Made by a program: the position numbers and the translations under genes | Shown here: piece after piece, positions 53,650 to 61,741 of the stretch | How the letters are laid out: every line of letters begins with the position of its first letter | Numbering within the stretch: position 1 is the stretch's first letter | NCBI GenBank assembly: GCA_900316625.1 | Contig: ONDO01000007.1 | Coordinates: 1 to 64,000, forward strand | Direction of reading: 5' to 3' | DNA: 64,000 bases | DNA from: an uncultured Lachnospiraceae bacterium | Lineage (GTDB): Bacteria > Bacillota > Clostridia > Lachnospirales > Lachnospiraceae | The notes under the pieces: generated by a model | What the model saw: the letters and a program-made list of their open reading frames with translations, nothing else | Database searches by the model: none | What the model was told of the DNA's origin: nothing

Positions 53650-54682
53650 AATGGCAAGAGAAAAGGCAGTCTTTGTCTTTCTGCTCTTAAGCTGTATTGC
53701 ACTCTTCTTTCTGGGAAGTACAGCCATTTATCTGAAGAGCACGAAGAGTGTATATTCCGCGGATGCAGAGAAGGAATCCTTCGTTATCACGGCATCCTTC
53801 TATCCCGTCTACATTGCAGCACTGAATGTTGCCGGCGATATCGACGGTGTAGAGGTCAGAAATCTGACCCAGCCGCAGACAGGCTGTCTCCACGATTATC
53901 AGCTGACCACAGAAGACATGAAGGCCATGGCAGATTCAGATGTCCTCCTGATCAATGGAGGTGGTATCGAGTCCTTTGTATCGAAGGTAGCCAAGACCTA
54001 TCCCAAGCTCTCTATCATTAATCTCTCCGCATCCTTCGCGGAACTTCCGGAGGAAGACGAAGAAGAGGAGGATCACGATCACGAGGACGCTGCCCACGAG
54101 GACGCTGACCACGAGGACGCGGATCACGATCACGATCATGATCATGGGGAGCAAAATTCCCACTTCTGGATGGATATCGATCTCTACAGGAAGGAAGTAG
54201 AGAGTATGGAGGAAGGCCTGTCTAAAAGAGATCCTGTCCATGCAGATCAGTACAAGAAGAATGCCGAAGCCTATCTTAAGAAGCTGGAGGCCCTGCAGAG
54301 CGAAGAAGCAGAACTTAAGGAAGCACTTTCAGGCAAAAAGGTCGTTGTCTTCCATGAGGCCTTTTTATATCTGGCGGAAGATCTAGATATGCAGGTTACG
54401 ATGACCATGGATCTCGATGAAGAGCGCCAGGTCAGTGCCGGCGAGGTAAGACAGGTTCTTGATGCCCTTGCCCTAAGCGATGACAAGATCATCTTTGCCG
54501 AGAGGACCTATGGCGAAGAGATGGGAGATCGTATGACGGAAGAAGCATCCGCCACGGTTATCTACTTAGACCCCCTGACCCGTCCCAAGGACGGACAGGA
54601 AAGCGAGCAGGATGGCTATCTTCTTGCTATGCAGGAGAACTTCGATCAGATTCGTACCACTCTTTTAGGGGCAGAAGAATAA
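53636..54682 (+). CDS. znuA: Zinc ABC transporter substrate-binding protein (ZnuA/AdcA type)
   Basis: A cluster A-I metal-binding protein of ~348 residues. An N-terminal hydrophobic stretch (AVFVFLLLSCIALFFLGSTAIYL) acts as signal or anchor; the Cys in LLSC is a possible but unusual lipobox. Metal site candidates are the His in GCLHDYQLT, the HFWMD motif (NSHFWMDIDLY), the His in VVFHEAFLYLAED and the C-terminal ERTYGEEMGD acidic residue. An acidic His-rich loop (DHEDA units then DHDHDHDH) before HFWMD is typical of zinc-specific members. It overlaps engB by 14 bp; ATG 53,651 is an alternative start. It shares overlapping start/stop codons with the ATPase gene, so znuA-znuC-znuB form one operon. 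No Zur-like box is seen. Confidence 0.9.
   Translation: MKNAKMAREKAVFVFLLLSCIALFFLGSTAIYLKSTKSVYSADAEKESFVITASFYPVYIAALNVAGDIDGVEVRNLTQPQTGCLHDYQLTTEDMKAMADSDVLLINGGGIESFVSKVAKTYPKLSIINLSASFAELPEEDEEEEDHDHEDAAHEDADHEDADHDHDHDHGEQNSHFWMDIDLYRKEVESMEEGLSKRDPVHADQYKKNAEAYLKKLEALQSEEAELKEALSGKKVVVFHEAFLYLAEDLDMQVTMTMDLDEERQVSAGEVRQVLDALALSDDKIIFAERTYGEEMGDRMTEEASATVIYLDPLTRPKDGQESEQDGYLLAMQENFDQIRTTLLGAEE
54077..54121 (+). repeat. 15-bp repeat encoding the His-rich loop of ZnuA
   Basis: Three 15-bp units (starts 54,077, 54,092, 54,107) share CACGAGGACGC and encode DHEDA, AHEDA and DHEDA, followed by degenerate GATCAC/GATCAT units giving DHDHDHDH. It is a metal-binding loop that has grown by tandem duplication. 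Confidence 0.85.
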
Positions 54683-55605
54683 TGAAACAGGCACATATGA
54701 AAAAGTTAATAAAGCCCTGTGGATTCCACTGCGTTAAGGTGAAGAACCTGGGCGTATCTTTTGGCAGCCAGCTAGTCTTGAAGGACGTAAATCTCCATGT
54801 GCATTGTGGCAGCATCTTAGCCGTGATCGGACAGAACGGAGCCGGTAAGTCAACACTCATCCGGGCCATGCTCGATGAGGTTCCTCACACAGGTTCCATC
54901 GAGTTCAAGAACGTGGAAGACGGTGCCATGCAGAAGATCCGGGTTGGATACGTTCCCCAGCACCTGAATATCGACAAGTCCACACCCATGGATGTCTATG
55001 ACCTTATGGCATCCTTCCGCAGCAGATTTCCGGTTTTTATAAAGTCCGGGAAGCTCCATGCAGAGATCATAGAAGCCCTCAAGGTCTTCCAGGCAGAGGA
55101 TCTGATCGACCAGCCCCTTGGCTCCCTGTCCGGCGGCCAGCTACAGCGTGTCCTGCTGTCCCTGTCTGTTATGGATGATCCCGACCTTCTGCTCTTAGAT
55201 GAACCCGTTTCCGGTGTGGATCAGAATGGCCTCGACCTCTTCTATCAGAATATGGTCTATATCCGTGACCATTTCGATGTCGCTATCATCATCATCTCCC
55301 ATGATCTGCAGTACGTTCGTAAGTACGCAGACGAGGTCATTCTCCTCGACCAGACGGTCCTTGCAGAAGGCAGCCCCGAGGATGTCTATGCCTCCGAAGC
55401 CTTCCGTAAGACCTTCGGCGACATCTCCATTCCAGGCCAGGAGTCCCCTTCGGAAATGCAGACCGGCGCGATCAAGATCACACATCGTTCTTCCCGCTCC
55501 CATCAGGCGGAGGGAGAATACACGGGACTCTATCAGGGAAAACACAGGACAGAAGATATCAAGGAAACGACAAGGACAGCAGACGTAAGAGGAGGCAAAT
55601 CATGA
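54682..55605 (+). CDS. znuC: Zinc ABC transporter ATP-binding protein
   Basis: The 307-residue ATPase of the metal importer. Walker A is VIGQNGAGKSTLIRAML, the signature LGSLSGGQLQRVLLSLS, Walker B LLLLDEPVSGVDQ and the H-loop IIISHDLQYVRKYAD. The N-terminal extension CGFHCVKVKNLGVSFGSQ and the C-terminal ~50-residue basic tail (THRSSRSHQAEGEY) go beyond the core and carry His/Cys residues that may be regulatory. Its ATG overlaps the znuA stop (TAATG), and its end overlaps znuB by 4 bp (ATGA), so translation is coupled. Confidence 0.92.
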   Translation: MKQAHMKKLIKPCGFHCVKVKNLGVSFGSQLVLKDVNLHVHCGSILAVIGQNGAGKSTLIRAMLDEVPHTGSIEFKNVEDGAMQKIRVGYVPQHLNIDKSTPMDVYDLMASFRSRFPVFIKSGKLHAEIIEALKVFQAEDLIDQPLGSLSGGQLQRVLLSLSVMDDPDLLLLDEPVSGVDQNGLDLFYQNMVYIRDHFDVAIIIISHDLQYVRKYADEVILLDQTVLAEGSPEDVYASEAFRKTFGDISIPGQESPSEMQTGAIKITHRSSRSHQAEGEYTGLYQGKHRTEDIKETTRTADVRGGKS

Positions 55606-56405
55606 CGAGTCTCTTCGAATATAACTTCATGCGTCTGGCATTCGCAGCAATACTCATTATCACGCCGCTCCTTGGCATCTTAGGAACCATGGTGGTCCAG
55701 AAGAAGATGGCCTTCTTCTCGGATGCACTCGGACATTCAGCCCTGACTGGTATCGCACTCGGCCTTCTCCTCGGCATTACAGGGCCTTCTCTTGCCATGT
55801 TACTCTATGGCCTGGTATTTGCCCTGCTCTTAAATGCAATCCAGAGACATAGCCTCTCCTCGACGGATACGGTCATCTCTGTATTCGCAAGCGGTAGTAC
55901 GGCAATCGGTCTTGCAATCCTGAGTAAGGGAGGGAATATCTCTTCTTATTCAGCCCTTCTGATTGGAGATATCTTAAGCATTACAAGAAGCGAAGTGTTC
56001 TCACTTCTTGGAATCCTTCTTGTGACGGTTCTCTTCTGGTGTCTGTGTGCCAATCGTCTGGTAGCCATTTCGATTCACCCGACCATGGCAAGATCTGCGA
56101 ATATCTCTGTGCGTCTCATGGAGAATGTGTTTTCCCTTCTGATTGCAGCTGTTGTTATGTTATCCATCCGCTGGGTAGGTATTCTCCTGATCAGCGCTCT
56201 TTTGATCATTCCGGCGGCATCCTCACGGAATATCTCCTGCAACATGAGAGAGTATCATGTCTATTCTCTGATCTTCTCCATGTTCAGTGGAGTAATCGGT
56301 CTTGTGACCTCTTATTACTCTAATGTGGCAACCGGTCCCATGATCGTAATTGTCGCTTCAATTATCTATTTTGCAACATATTTCTATGGTCGAAGGGTGA
56401 AGTGA
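55602..56405 (+). CDS. znuB: Zinc ABC transporter permease
   Basis: A 267-residue ABC-3 family permease with about eight membrane segments. Conserved sequences include MVVQKKMAFFSDALGHSALTGIALG (in part), STDTVISVFASGSTAIGLAIL (in part), LIGDILSITRSEVF and IRWVGILLISALLIIPAASSRN (in part), where the ATPase coupling helix lies. ATG 55,602 overlaps the znuC stop. It is the last gene of the engB-znuACB run; the tRNA-Thr promoter begins 30 bp after its stop, with no terminator in between. Confidence 0.92.
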   Translation: MTSLFEYNFMRLAFAAILIITPLLGILGTMVVQKKMAFFSDALGHSALTGIALGLLLGITGPSLAMLLYGLVFALLLNAIQRHSLSSTDTVISVFASGSTAIGLAILSKGGNISSYSALLIGDILSITRSEVFSLLGILLVTVLFWCLCANRLVAISIHPTMARSANISVRLMENVFSLLIAAVVMLSIRWVGILLISALLIIPAASSRNISCNMREYHVYSLIFSMFSGVIGLVTSYYSNVATGPMIVIVASIIYFATYFYGRRVK

Positions 56406-56434
56406 TAGATTATTGGAATTTGTTGAAAAAATGG

Positions 56435-56463
56435 TTGACGCAGGGTGGTCATTATAGTATATT
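56435..56463 (+). promoter_or_regulatory. Promoter of tRNA-Thr
   Basis: TTGACG (56,435-56,440), a 17-nt spacer and TATATT (56,458-56,463). The mature tRNA begins 41 nt after the -10. Confidence 0.85.
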
Positions 56464-56503
56464 AATCAAGTCGGTTGTGAGCAGCGCTTACAACGAAGGA
56501 CAA

Positions 56504-56576
56504 GCTGCTGTGGCTCAGTTGGTAGAGCGTCGCCTTGGTAAGGCGGAGGTCACGAGTTCAAATCTCGTCAGCAGCT
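56504..56576 (+). tRNA. tRNA-Thr (anticodon GGT)
   Basis: Acceptor arms GCTGCTG (56,504-56,510) and CAGCAGC (56,569-56,575) pair perfectly. The D arm contains CTCAGTTGGTAGAG. The anticodon arm is TCGCC-TTGGTAA-GGCGG with anticodon GGT at 56,537-56,539. The T arm is ACGAG-TTCAAAT-CTCGT. The discriminator is T and CCA is not encoded. Confidence 0.97.
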
Positions 56577-56601
56577 TATTTTTATGCGCTATTATAAGGT
56601 A

Positions 56602-56683
56602 GAGCACCCGCCAAAATGATATGTACCCTCTTTACTGGACAAACCAGTAAGGAGAGTACATATCAAAAGGCGGGTGCTCTTTT
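56602..56683. terminator. Long hairpin terminator after tRNA-Thr
   Basis: GAGCACCCGCC (56,602-56,612) pairs with GGCGGGTGCTC (56,669-56,679). Inside, GATATGTAC pairs with GTACATATC and TTACTGG with CCAGTAA, so the whole ~78 nt folds into one long stem with small internal loops. TTTT follows. It separates the plus-strand tRNA from the minus-strand MATE gene and may stop both. Confidence 0.85.
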
Positions 56684-56741
56684 GTTTGCATATCGAATGC
56701 TGCTTACCAGGCTATGTGGTATTTGATCGAAGCCCGGAGAT

Positions 56742-58142
56742 TTACTTTCCGAGGGATAGGATATTGTTCTGGATGGTTACGGAACGAAGGTTCCGAAGAA
56801 TTCGCGGCTGGCGGTAGAGATAGTAGAGGGTCATTAACAGGGAGATGGCAATCCAGCTGATGGGGTAGCACCAGAGGAGAAGGGTCAGGGAAGCAGTTCT
56901 CGGGACAACAAAGGTAACCCAGATGATTCGGTAGATGCAGACCCCAAGCAGATTACTTATGGTTCCGAACATAACATCATTCTCAGCCCGGAGAGTAGCG
57001 GTAAGCACTTCATTTAGGACGAAAGTGATATAGAAGGGACCGAGGATACGGGACATCTGTATGCCAATCTCTATGACTTCGGGGCTGTTGGTAAAGAGGC
57101 GGAGCAGAATGGGCGTGCCGAGAAGGATGAAGCCGCTCATGACAACTGCGGCGAGGGACTGCATGAAGACCACCGTGCGTGTTCCCTTCTTGATGCGGTC
57201 CGTACGACCGGCACCGAAGTTCTGACCGATAAAGGTGGTGGTAGCGACACCGAAGGCCTGGTTGATCATCCACCAGAAGGCATCGAGCTTGCCGTAGGCG
57301 GTCCAGGCGGCAACCGTATTTACCCCCATGGAATTTACAGAACCCTGTACCATCATGTTGGAGATACTGAACATGCTGTCTGCGATGGCGGTCGGAAGTC
57401 CGATCTTCAGGATGCGGAGCAGAGTTCTGGGGTTGATGTGCAGGCGGCGGATGCTAAGCTGCATGCCGGGCGTTCTTCTGGCCAGGAGGTAGGTAACCAT
57501 GGCAGCGGAGAAGGCCTGACAGAGGTCTGTCGCGATGGCGGCACCCAGGATGCCCATATGAAGGATCATAACGAAGACAAGGTCTAAGACGATGTTCAGT
57601 CCGCAGCAGGCGATGAGGATGTAGAGGGGACGTTTGGAATCCCCGATCGCGCGGAGGATACCCGCTCCGATATTGTAGACCAGAGCGAAGACCAGGCCGC
57701 TCATGAGAACTCTGACGTAGAGCGTGGACATCTCCATGAGGTCACCAGGGGTGCGAAGGAGAAGAAGGAAGGGGCGGGCCAGGAAGATGCAGATGATACC
57801 GAGCACAATTCCGCCGACGATGGCGAAGGTATAAGCGGTATGCAGGGCATCGTCGACCCGGTCTTCTTCACCGGCGCCATAATGTTGGGCGATGATGACG
57901 GTGGCTCCGGTTGCAAGTCCCATGAAGAAACTAAAAACGAAATTTAATATCTGACCAGAAGAGCCACCGACAGAGGCCAGAGCCTCTCGTCCGGCAAATT
58001 GTCCTACGACAGCAGCATCCACAGTGTTATAGAGCTGCTGGAAGAAGACGCCGATCAAAATGGGGAAGAAGAAGAGTAAAATCTGCTTCCAGATGACGCC
58101 TGTGGTGATTTCATTTTTTTTCGTATTCGTTACATTAGCCAT
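56742..58142 (-). CDS. MATE family efflux transporter
   Basis: A 466-residue, twelve-helix cation-coupled exporter of drugs or metabolites. The N-terminal half opens with GVIWKQILLFFFPILIGVFFQQ (in part) and the MATE sequence LYNTVDAAVVGQFAGREALASVGG (in part); GLATGATVIIAQHYGAGEEDRVDDALH (in part) follows. The second half repeats it with NTVAAWTAYGKLDAFWWM and VATTTFIGQNFGAGRTDRIKKG (in part). The substrate cannot be told. A short CAAGGTAT site precedes ATG 58,142. It lies downstream of pyk on the same strand but behind a terminator. Confidence 0.93.
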   Translation of the reverse strand: MANVTNTKKNEITTGVIWKQILLFFFPILIGVFFQQLYNTVDAAVVGQFAGREALASVGGSSGQILNFVFSFFMGLATGATVIIAQHYGAGEEDRVDDALHTAYTFAIVGGIVLGIICIFLARPFLLLLRTPGDLMEMSTLYVRVLMSGLVFALVYNIGAGILRAIGDSKRPLYILIACCGLNIVLDLVFVMILHMGILGAAIATDLCQAFSAAMVTYLLARRTPGMQLSIRRLHINPRTLLRILKIGLPTAIADSMFSISNMMVQGSVNSMGVNTVAAWTAYGKLDAFWWMINQAFGVATTTFIGQNFGAGRTDRIKKGTRTVVFMQSLAAVVMSGFILLGTPILLRLFTNSPEVIEIGIQMSRILGPFYITFVLNEVLTATLRAENDVMFGTISNLLGVCIYRIIWVTFVVPRTASLTLLLWCYPISWIAISLLMTLYYLYRQPRILRNLRSVTIQNNILSLGK

Positions 58143-58168
58143 AATTGATACCTTGAGGATGTCGAGTA

Positions 58169-58200
58169 AAGCGGCCGCCCCACTGATGGGACGACCGCTT
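58169..58200 (-). terminator. Terminator of pyk (minus strand)
   Basis: In the minus-strand RNA AAGCGGUCGUCCCA pairs fully, using two G-U pairs, with UGGGGCGGCCGCUU around a 4-nt loop. On the plus strand the same positions would be C-A mismatches, so it is shaped for pyk. The following T-run is weak (TTTACT). Confidence 0.75.
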
Positions 58201-58252
58201 GAAAGTGTTGATTGTTATGTGAATAATGCCTTACATTTACGAAGAAAGGCAA

Positions 58253-59683
58253 TTATGCCATGATGACGCGGATGAGGTTGGTGGTTCCGCTCATGCCGAG
58301 GGGAAGACCTGCGGTCAGGATGACCTGGTCGCCTTCGGATACGAGCTTGGCGTCCTTTGCGCACTGAACTGCGTGTGCGAAGAGGGCTTCAGCCTCGTCC
58401 TTTTCTTCGATGTGAACCGCGCTGACGCCCCAGCAGAGGGACATCTGTCTCCAAACCTTCTCCTTGGGGCATCCTGCAATGATAGGAGCGGAAGGACGAT
58501 ACTTGGATACCATGTGCGCGGTACGGCCGGACATGGTGACGGTCATGATCTCAGAAGCCTCGAGGTCAGCAGCCATCATGCATGCGGAATGGGATACAGC
58601 ATCGGTGACATTGTCGTGACGGCTGATCTTACGCTCACGAAGGCGGCTGGAGTAGTTGATATCCTGCTCGGTGCGACGTGCGATTCGGTCCATAACAGTA
58701 ACAGCCTCGACAGGATATGCACCCATTGCGGTCTCGCCGGAGAGCATGATAGCGGAAGTACCGTCGTAGATCGCATTTGCAACGTCGGTAGCCTCAGCTC
58801 TGGTGGGGCGGGGATGAGAGATCATGGAATCAAGCATCTGGGTAGCAGTAATAACGATCTTACCAGCCTGATAGGTCTTCTTAATGATCATCTTCTGGAG
58901 AGCGGGAACCTCTTCAAGAGGAATCTCGACACCCATGTCACCACGGGCAACCATGATTCCGTCAGATGCGCGGATGATGGCATCGATGTTCTGGATACCC
59001 TGATTGTTCTCAATCTTGGAGATGATCTGAATCTGGTCTCCGCCGTACTCGTGGAGCAGGGAGCGGATCGCCTGAACGTCTTCTGCAGTACGAACGAAGG
59101 ATGCTGCGATGAAGTCGAAGTCATGCTCAACGCCGAAGATGATGTCTTTTCTGTCCTTCGGAGAAATGTAGGGCATGCTGAGGTCTGCGTTCGGAACGTT
59201 AACACCCTTGCGATCGGAGATCTTACCACCATTTAATACGGTGCAGTGGATATCGGTCTCATCTACGGATTCAACGACCATGTCAATCAGACCGTCATCG
59301 ATCAGGATGTGGGTTCCCTTGGAAACGTCGTTGGGAAGGTTGTCATAGGAGATCTGAACCTGATGCTGGTCACCCATGATCTCTCTGGTGGTCAGAGTGA
59401 ATTCCTGACCTTCCTCGAGAATAACCTTGCCTTCCTTGAAGAGGCAGAGACGAATCTCAGGTCCCTTGGTATCAAGCATTGCCGCGATGGGAGCCTGCAT
59501 CTGTTCACGAACTTTCTTCAGAAGAGCGAGTCTGTCTTCCTGCTCCTTATGTTCACCATGTGAGAAATTAAAACGTCCTACATTCATGCCTGCATTGATG
59601 AGAGCGGTAAGGGTCTCTTCGCTGTCGGTAGATGGGCCGAGAGTACATACGATTTTTGTCTTTCTGAGATAATTCTTTTCCAT
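58253..59683 (-). CDS. pyk: Pyruvate kinase
   Basis: The last ATP-making step of glycolysis (PEP + ADP to pyruvate). The 476 residues cover the A, B and C domains; the extra C-terminal PEP-utiliser domain of Bacillus-type enzymes is absent. Motifs: TKIVCTLGPSTDSEETL, MNVGRFNFSHGEH, MLDTKGPEIRL, ISKIENNQGIQNIDAII, the active-site MVARGDMGVEIPLEEVP and ATQMLDSMISHPRPTRAEATDVANA (in part). The GAAAGGTATTTTTC site precedes ATG 59,683. An extended -10 lies ~86 bp upstream. A terminator separates it from the MATE gene. Confidence 0.97.
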   Translation of the reverse strand: MEKNYLRKTKIVCTLGPSTDSEETLTALINAGMNVGRFNFSHGEHKEQEDRLALLKKVREQMQAPIAAMLDTKGPEIRLCLFKEGKVILEEGQEFTLTTREIMGDQHQVQISYDNLPNDVSKGTHILIDDGLIDMVVESVDETDIHCTVLNGGKISDRKGVNVPNADLSMPYISPKDRKDIIFGVEHDFDFIAASFVRTAEDVQAIRSLLHEYGGDQIQIISKIENNQGIQNIDAIIRASDGIMVARGDMGVEIPLEEVPALQKMIIKKTYQAGKIVITATQMLDSMISHPRPTRAEATDVANAIYDGTSAIMLSGETAMGAYPVEAVTVMDRIARRTEQDINYSSRLRERKISRHDNVTDAVSHSACMMAADLEASEIMTVTMSGRTAHMVSKYRPSAPIIAGCPKEKVWRQMSLCWGVSAVHIEEKDEAEALFAHAVQCAKDAKLVSEGDQVILTAGLPLGMSGTTNLIRVIMA

Positions 59684-59768
59684 GAAAAATACCTTTCTTT
59701 TTCATCCCTTTCGCCGGTATTCCGTCCGGAAGGTTTCAATTTTACCTACTTATTTAATATGCACTCAA

Positions 59769-59777
59769 ATAATAGCA
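59769..59777 (-). promoter_or_regulatory. Candidate pyk promoter (extended -10)
   Basis: On the minus strand TGCTATTAT is a TGn-extended -10. No good -35 is found. It would give a ~80-nt leader. Confidence 0.45.
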
Positions 59778-59940
59778 TGGATTTTGCTCTTTGGATATAA
59801 GAAAATAGCAACAGAAAAGTTACTGGTATGGATAGGATATTATACAAGGGAGCCAAAGAAATAAAGGAATCTGACATGACACTATGCTTTGTGGTATGTC
59901 CACGGAGATCTGTAAGAAGTGCTATGTGGAAGAAGAGGGG

Positions 59941-60070
59941 GATGTGGCCAAGGAGAAGATTCGGAAGGGGCCGGAAGGGACAAGACGATGAGGAAGGGAT
60001 GTGGACAAGGAGAAGATTCGGAAAGGGCCGGAAGGGATAAGAGGATGACGAAGGGATGTGGCCAAGGAGA
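59941..60070 (+). repeat. 57-bp tandem repeat, 2.3 copies
   Basis: Units start at 59,941, 59,998 and 60,055 with GATGTGGCCAAGGAGA-type sequence, then AGATTCGGAAAGGGCCGGAA. The third is cut after ~16 bases. The period is a multiple of three. It is purine-rich on the plus strand, and no reading frame is open through all copies in a convincing gene. Confidence 0.9.
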
Positions 60071-60160
60071 GATAGAGAACATAGGCGGGGAAGTAAAATT
60101 AGGATATAATCAGGTAAGAAGAGAAAAAATTGATCCGGAAATCCTTCTATAGGGGGCTTC

Positions 60161-60312
60161 GGATCAGGTCCGAACAGTTCATAGCAGGATGGCCTCGGAT
60201 CAGATCCGAACAGTTCATAGCAGGATGGCTTCGGATCAGGTCCGAACAGTTCATAGCAGGATGGCTTCGGATCAGGTCCGAACAGTTCTTAGCAGGATGG
60301 CCTCGGATCGGA
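60161..60312 (+). repeat. 36-bp direct repeats carrying a dyad, overlapping the hflX 5' region
   Basis: Four full units start at 60,161, 60,197, 60,233 and 60,269, with a partial fifth at 60,305. Each contains TTCGGA-TCAGG-TCCGAA (or the CTCGGA variant), an inverted repeat, then CAGTTCATAGCAGGATGGC. In the hflX frame they encode 12-residue units such as MASDQVRTVHSR, each starting with ATG. Confidence 0.92.
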
Positions 60313-60335
60313 CAGGAATTAGAATCTGGTTTTAT

Positions 60336-61604
60336 ATGGCACATGAGAAGAAAGAACGCCTGGTCTTAATCGCGGTTGATTATGGTCAGGATTATAGCCC
60401 AAAGAGATCTCTGGATGAACTTGCCCTCTTAGTTGAGACGGCGGGTGCCCAGGCAATTGAAAAGGTCGTGCAGAAGATGGATTCTCCTTCTCCGGCAACC
60501 TATCTGGGAAGCGGTAAAGTCGAGGAACTTAAGTGGTTCCTGGAGGGAGAAGAGGCGGATGGTATCGTTGCAGATGATGAACTTAGTCCTGCCCAGATGA
60601 GAAATCTAGGTGAGATTCTCGATACCAAGGTGCTTGACCGTACCAGCGTGATTCTGGATATTTTCGCTCAGCACGCTAGAAGCAATGAAGGTAAGATCCA
60701 GGTAGAGATGGCACAGTTAGAATATCGTAATATCCTTTTGTCTGGTTCTTCCGGTATGCGCCTCTCCAGACAGGGTGGTGGTATCGGAAGCAGAGGGCCT
60801 GGTGAAACCCAGCTGGAGACAGACCGTCGTGTGATTCGCTCTCGTATGGCAACACTTCGTCGTTCCATCAAGGAGATGGAGAAGAACAGAGAGATAGCCA
60901 GGAAGATGCGCACCAGAAATGTACTTCCGGTCGTTGCCATTGTCGGCTATACCAATGCGGGCAAGTCGACCCTTCTCAATCACATAACGGACAGCAGTGT
61001 CTTAGAAGAGAACAAGCTCTTTGCAACCTTAGACCCGACGACGAGAAGTGGAATTCTTCCGGATGGACAGAAACTTCTCTTTACAGATACGGTTGGTTTC
61101 ATCCATAAACTGCCGCATCACCTGGTAAAGGCCTTCCATTCGACCCTGGAGGAAGCAGCTTATGCAGATGTCATTCTTCATGTGGTGGATTCGGCAGACC
61201 CGGAGATCGATATGCATATGCAGGTGGTCTATGACACCTTAGAAGAACTGAAGATCAGTGGCAAGCCGATGATCACCGTCTTTAATAAGTCAGATCTTCT
61301 GCAGACAGCCACGGGAGGAAAGAGAGATCCCCATGCTCAGGAAGTAGTTCGTGTCAGTGCACTGACAGGGCAAGGCATGGAGGAATTATATGCTGTTTTA
61401 AGTAAGACCCTGAAGGAACTTCGTGTCTATATCGACCGGGTGATTCCCTATGCCCAAGGAACCCTGGTCAGCAGAATCCATGAGCAGGGGCAGATCGTAT
61501 CAGAAGAATACGAAGAGGCTGGCGTCCATATCAAGGCTTATGTGCCGGCAGCACTTGCTCCTGGAGACGAGAAAAGGGATGCCTTTTCGGATTTGAGAAG
61601 ATAG
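60336..61604 (+). CDS. hflX: GTPase HflX
   Basis: A ribosome-binding GTPase that rescues or splits stalled ribosomes. The HflX N-terminal domain has KRSLDELALLVETAGAQA and ATYLGSGKVEEL, then the glycine-rich SRQGGGIGSRGPGETQLETDRR (in part) linker helix. G motifs: VGYTNAGKSTLLNHI (G1), TLDPTTRSG (switch I), FTDTVGFIHKLPHHLV (G3), FNKSDLL (G4) and SALTGQGMEEL (G5). ATG 60,336 (MAHEKKERLVL) starts at the usual family position. The frame is open upstream through the 36-bp repeats to ATG 60,189, giving a possible 12-residue-repeat extension. No good ribosome binding site distinguishes the starts. Confidence 0.92.
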   Translation: MAHEKKERLVLIAVDYGQDYSPKRSLDELALLVETAGAQAIEKVVQKMDSPSPATYLGSGKVEELKWFLEGEEADGIVADDELSPAQMRNLGEILDTKVLDRTSVILDIFAQHARSNEGKIQVEMAQLEYRNILLSGSSGMRLSRQGGGIGSRGPGETQLETDRRVIRSRMATLRRSIKEMEKNREIARKMRTRNVLPVVAIVGYTNAGKSTLLNHITDSSVLEENKLFATLDPTTRSGILPDGQKLLFTDTVGFIHKLPHHLVKAFHSTLEEAAYADVILHVVDSADPEIDMHMQVVYDTLEELKISGKPMITVFNKSDLLQTATGGKRDPHAQEVVRVSALTGQGMEELYAVLSKTLKELRVYIDRVIPYAQGTLVSRIHEQGQIVSEEYEEAGVHIKAYVPAALAPGDEKRDAFSDLRR

Positions 61605-61741
61605 TTAAAAATTATTTTCATCATCTGCAACAAAATGAAATGATGAGTTGTATAGAAAGTAGAGAGGGAGCAAAAGTGACTTGCTTCTCCCGAGACAGGT
61701 GAGGAAAGTATAAGAAAAAGAGAGATATAAGGAGGAGAGCT

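Larger units (their letters stand above)
59830..60335. other. Repeat-rich intergenic region between pyk and hflX
   Basis: It contains a 57-bp and a 36-bp tandem array described separately, and TATAAT at 60,105-60,110 without a clear -35, a possible hflX promoter. A 31-codon frame (59,896-59,991) beginning MSTEICKKCYVEEEGDVAKE shows a CxxC motif and runs into the 57-bp repeat. It may be the remnant of a small zinc-binding protein; no ribosome binding site supports it. Confidence 0.5.

Noticed and set aside
60161..60312. 36-bp direct repeats resembling a CRISPR array
   Set aside because: The repeats abut without spacers and no cas genes are nearby; it is a minisatellite.
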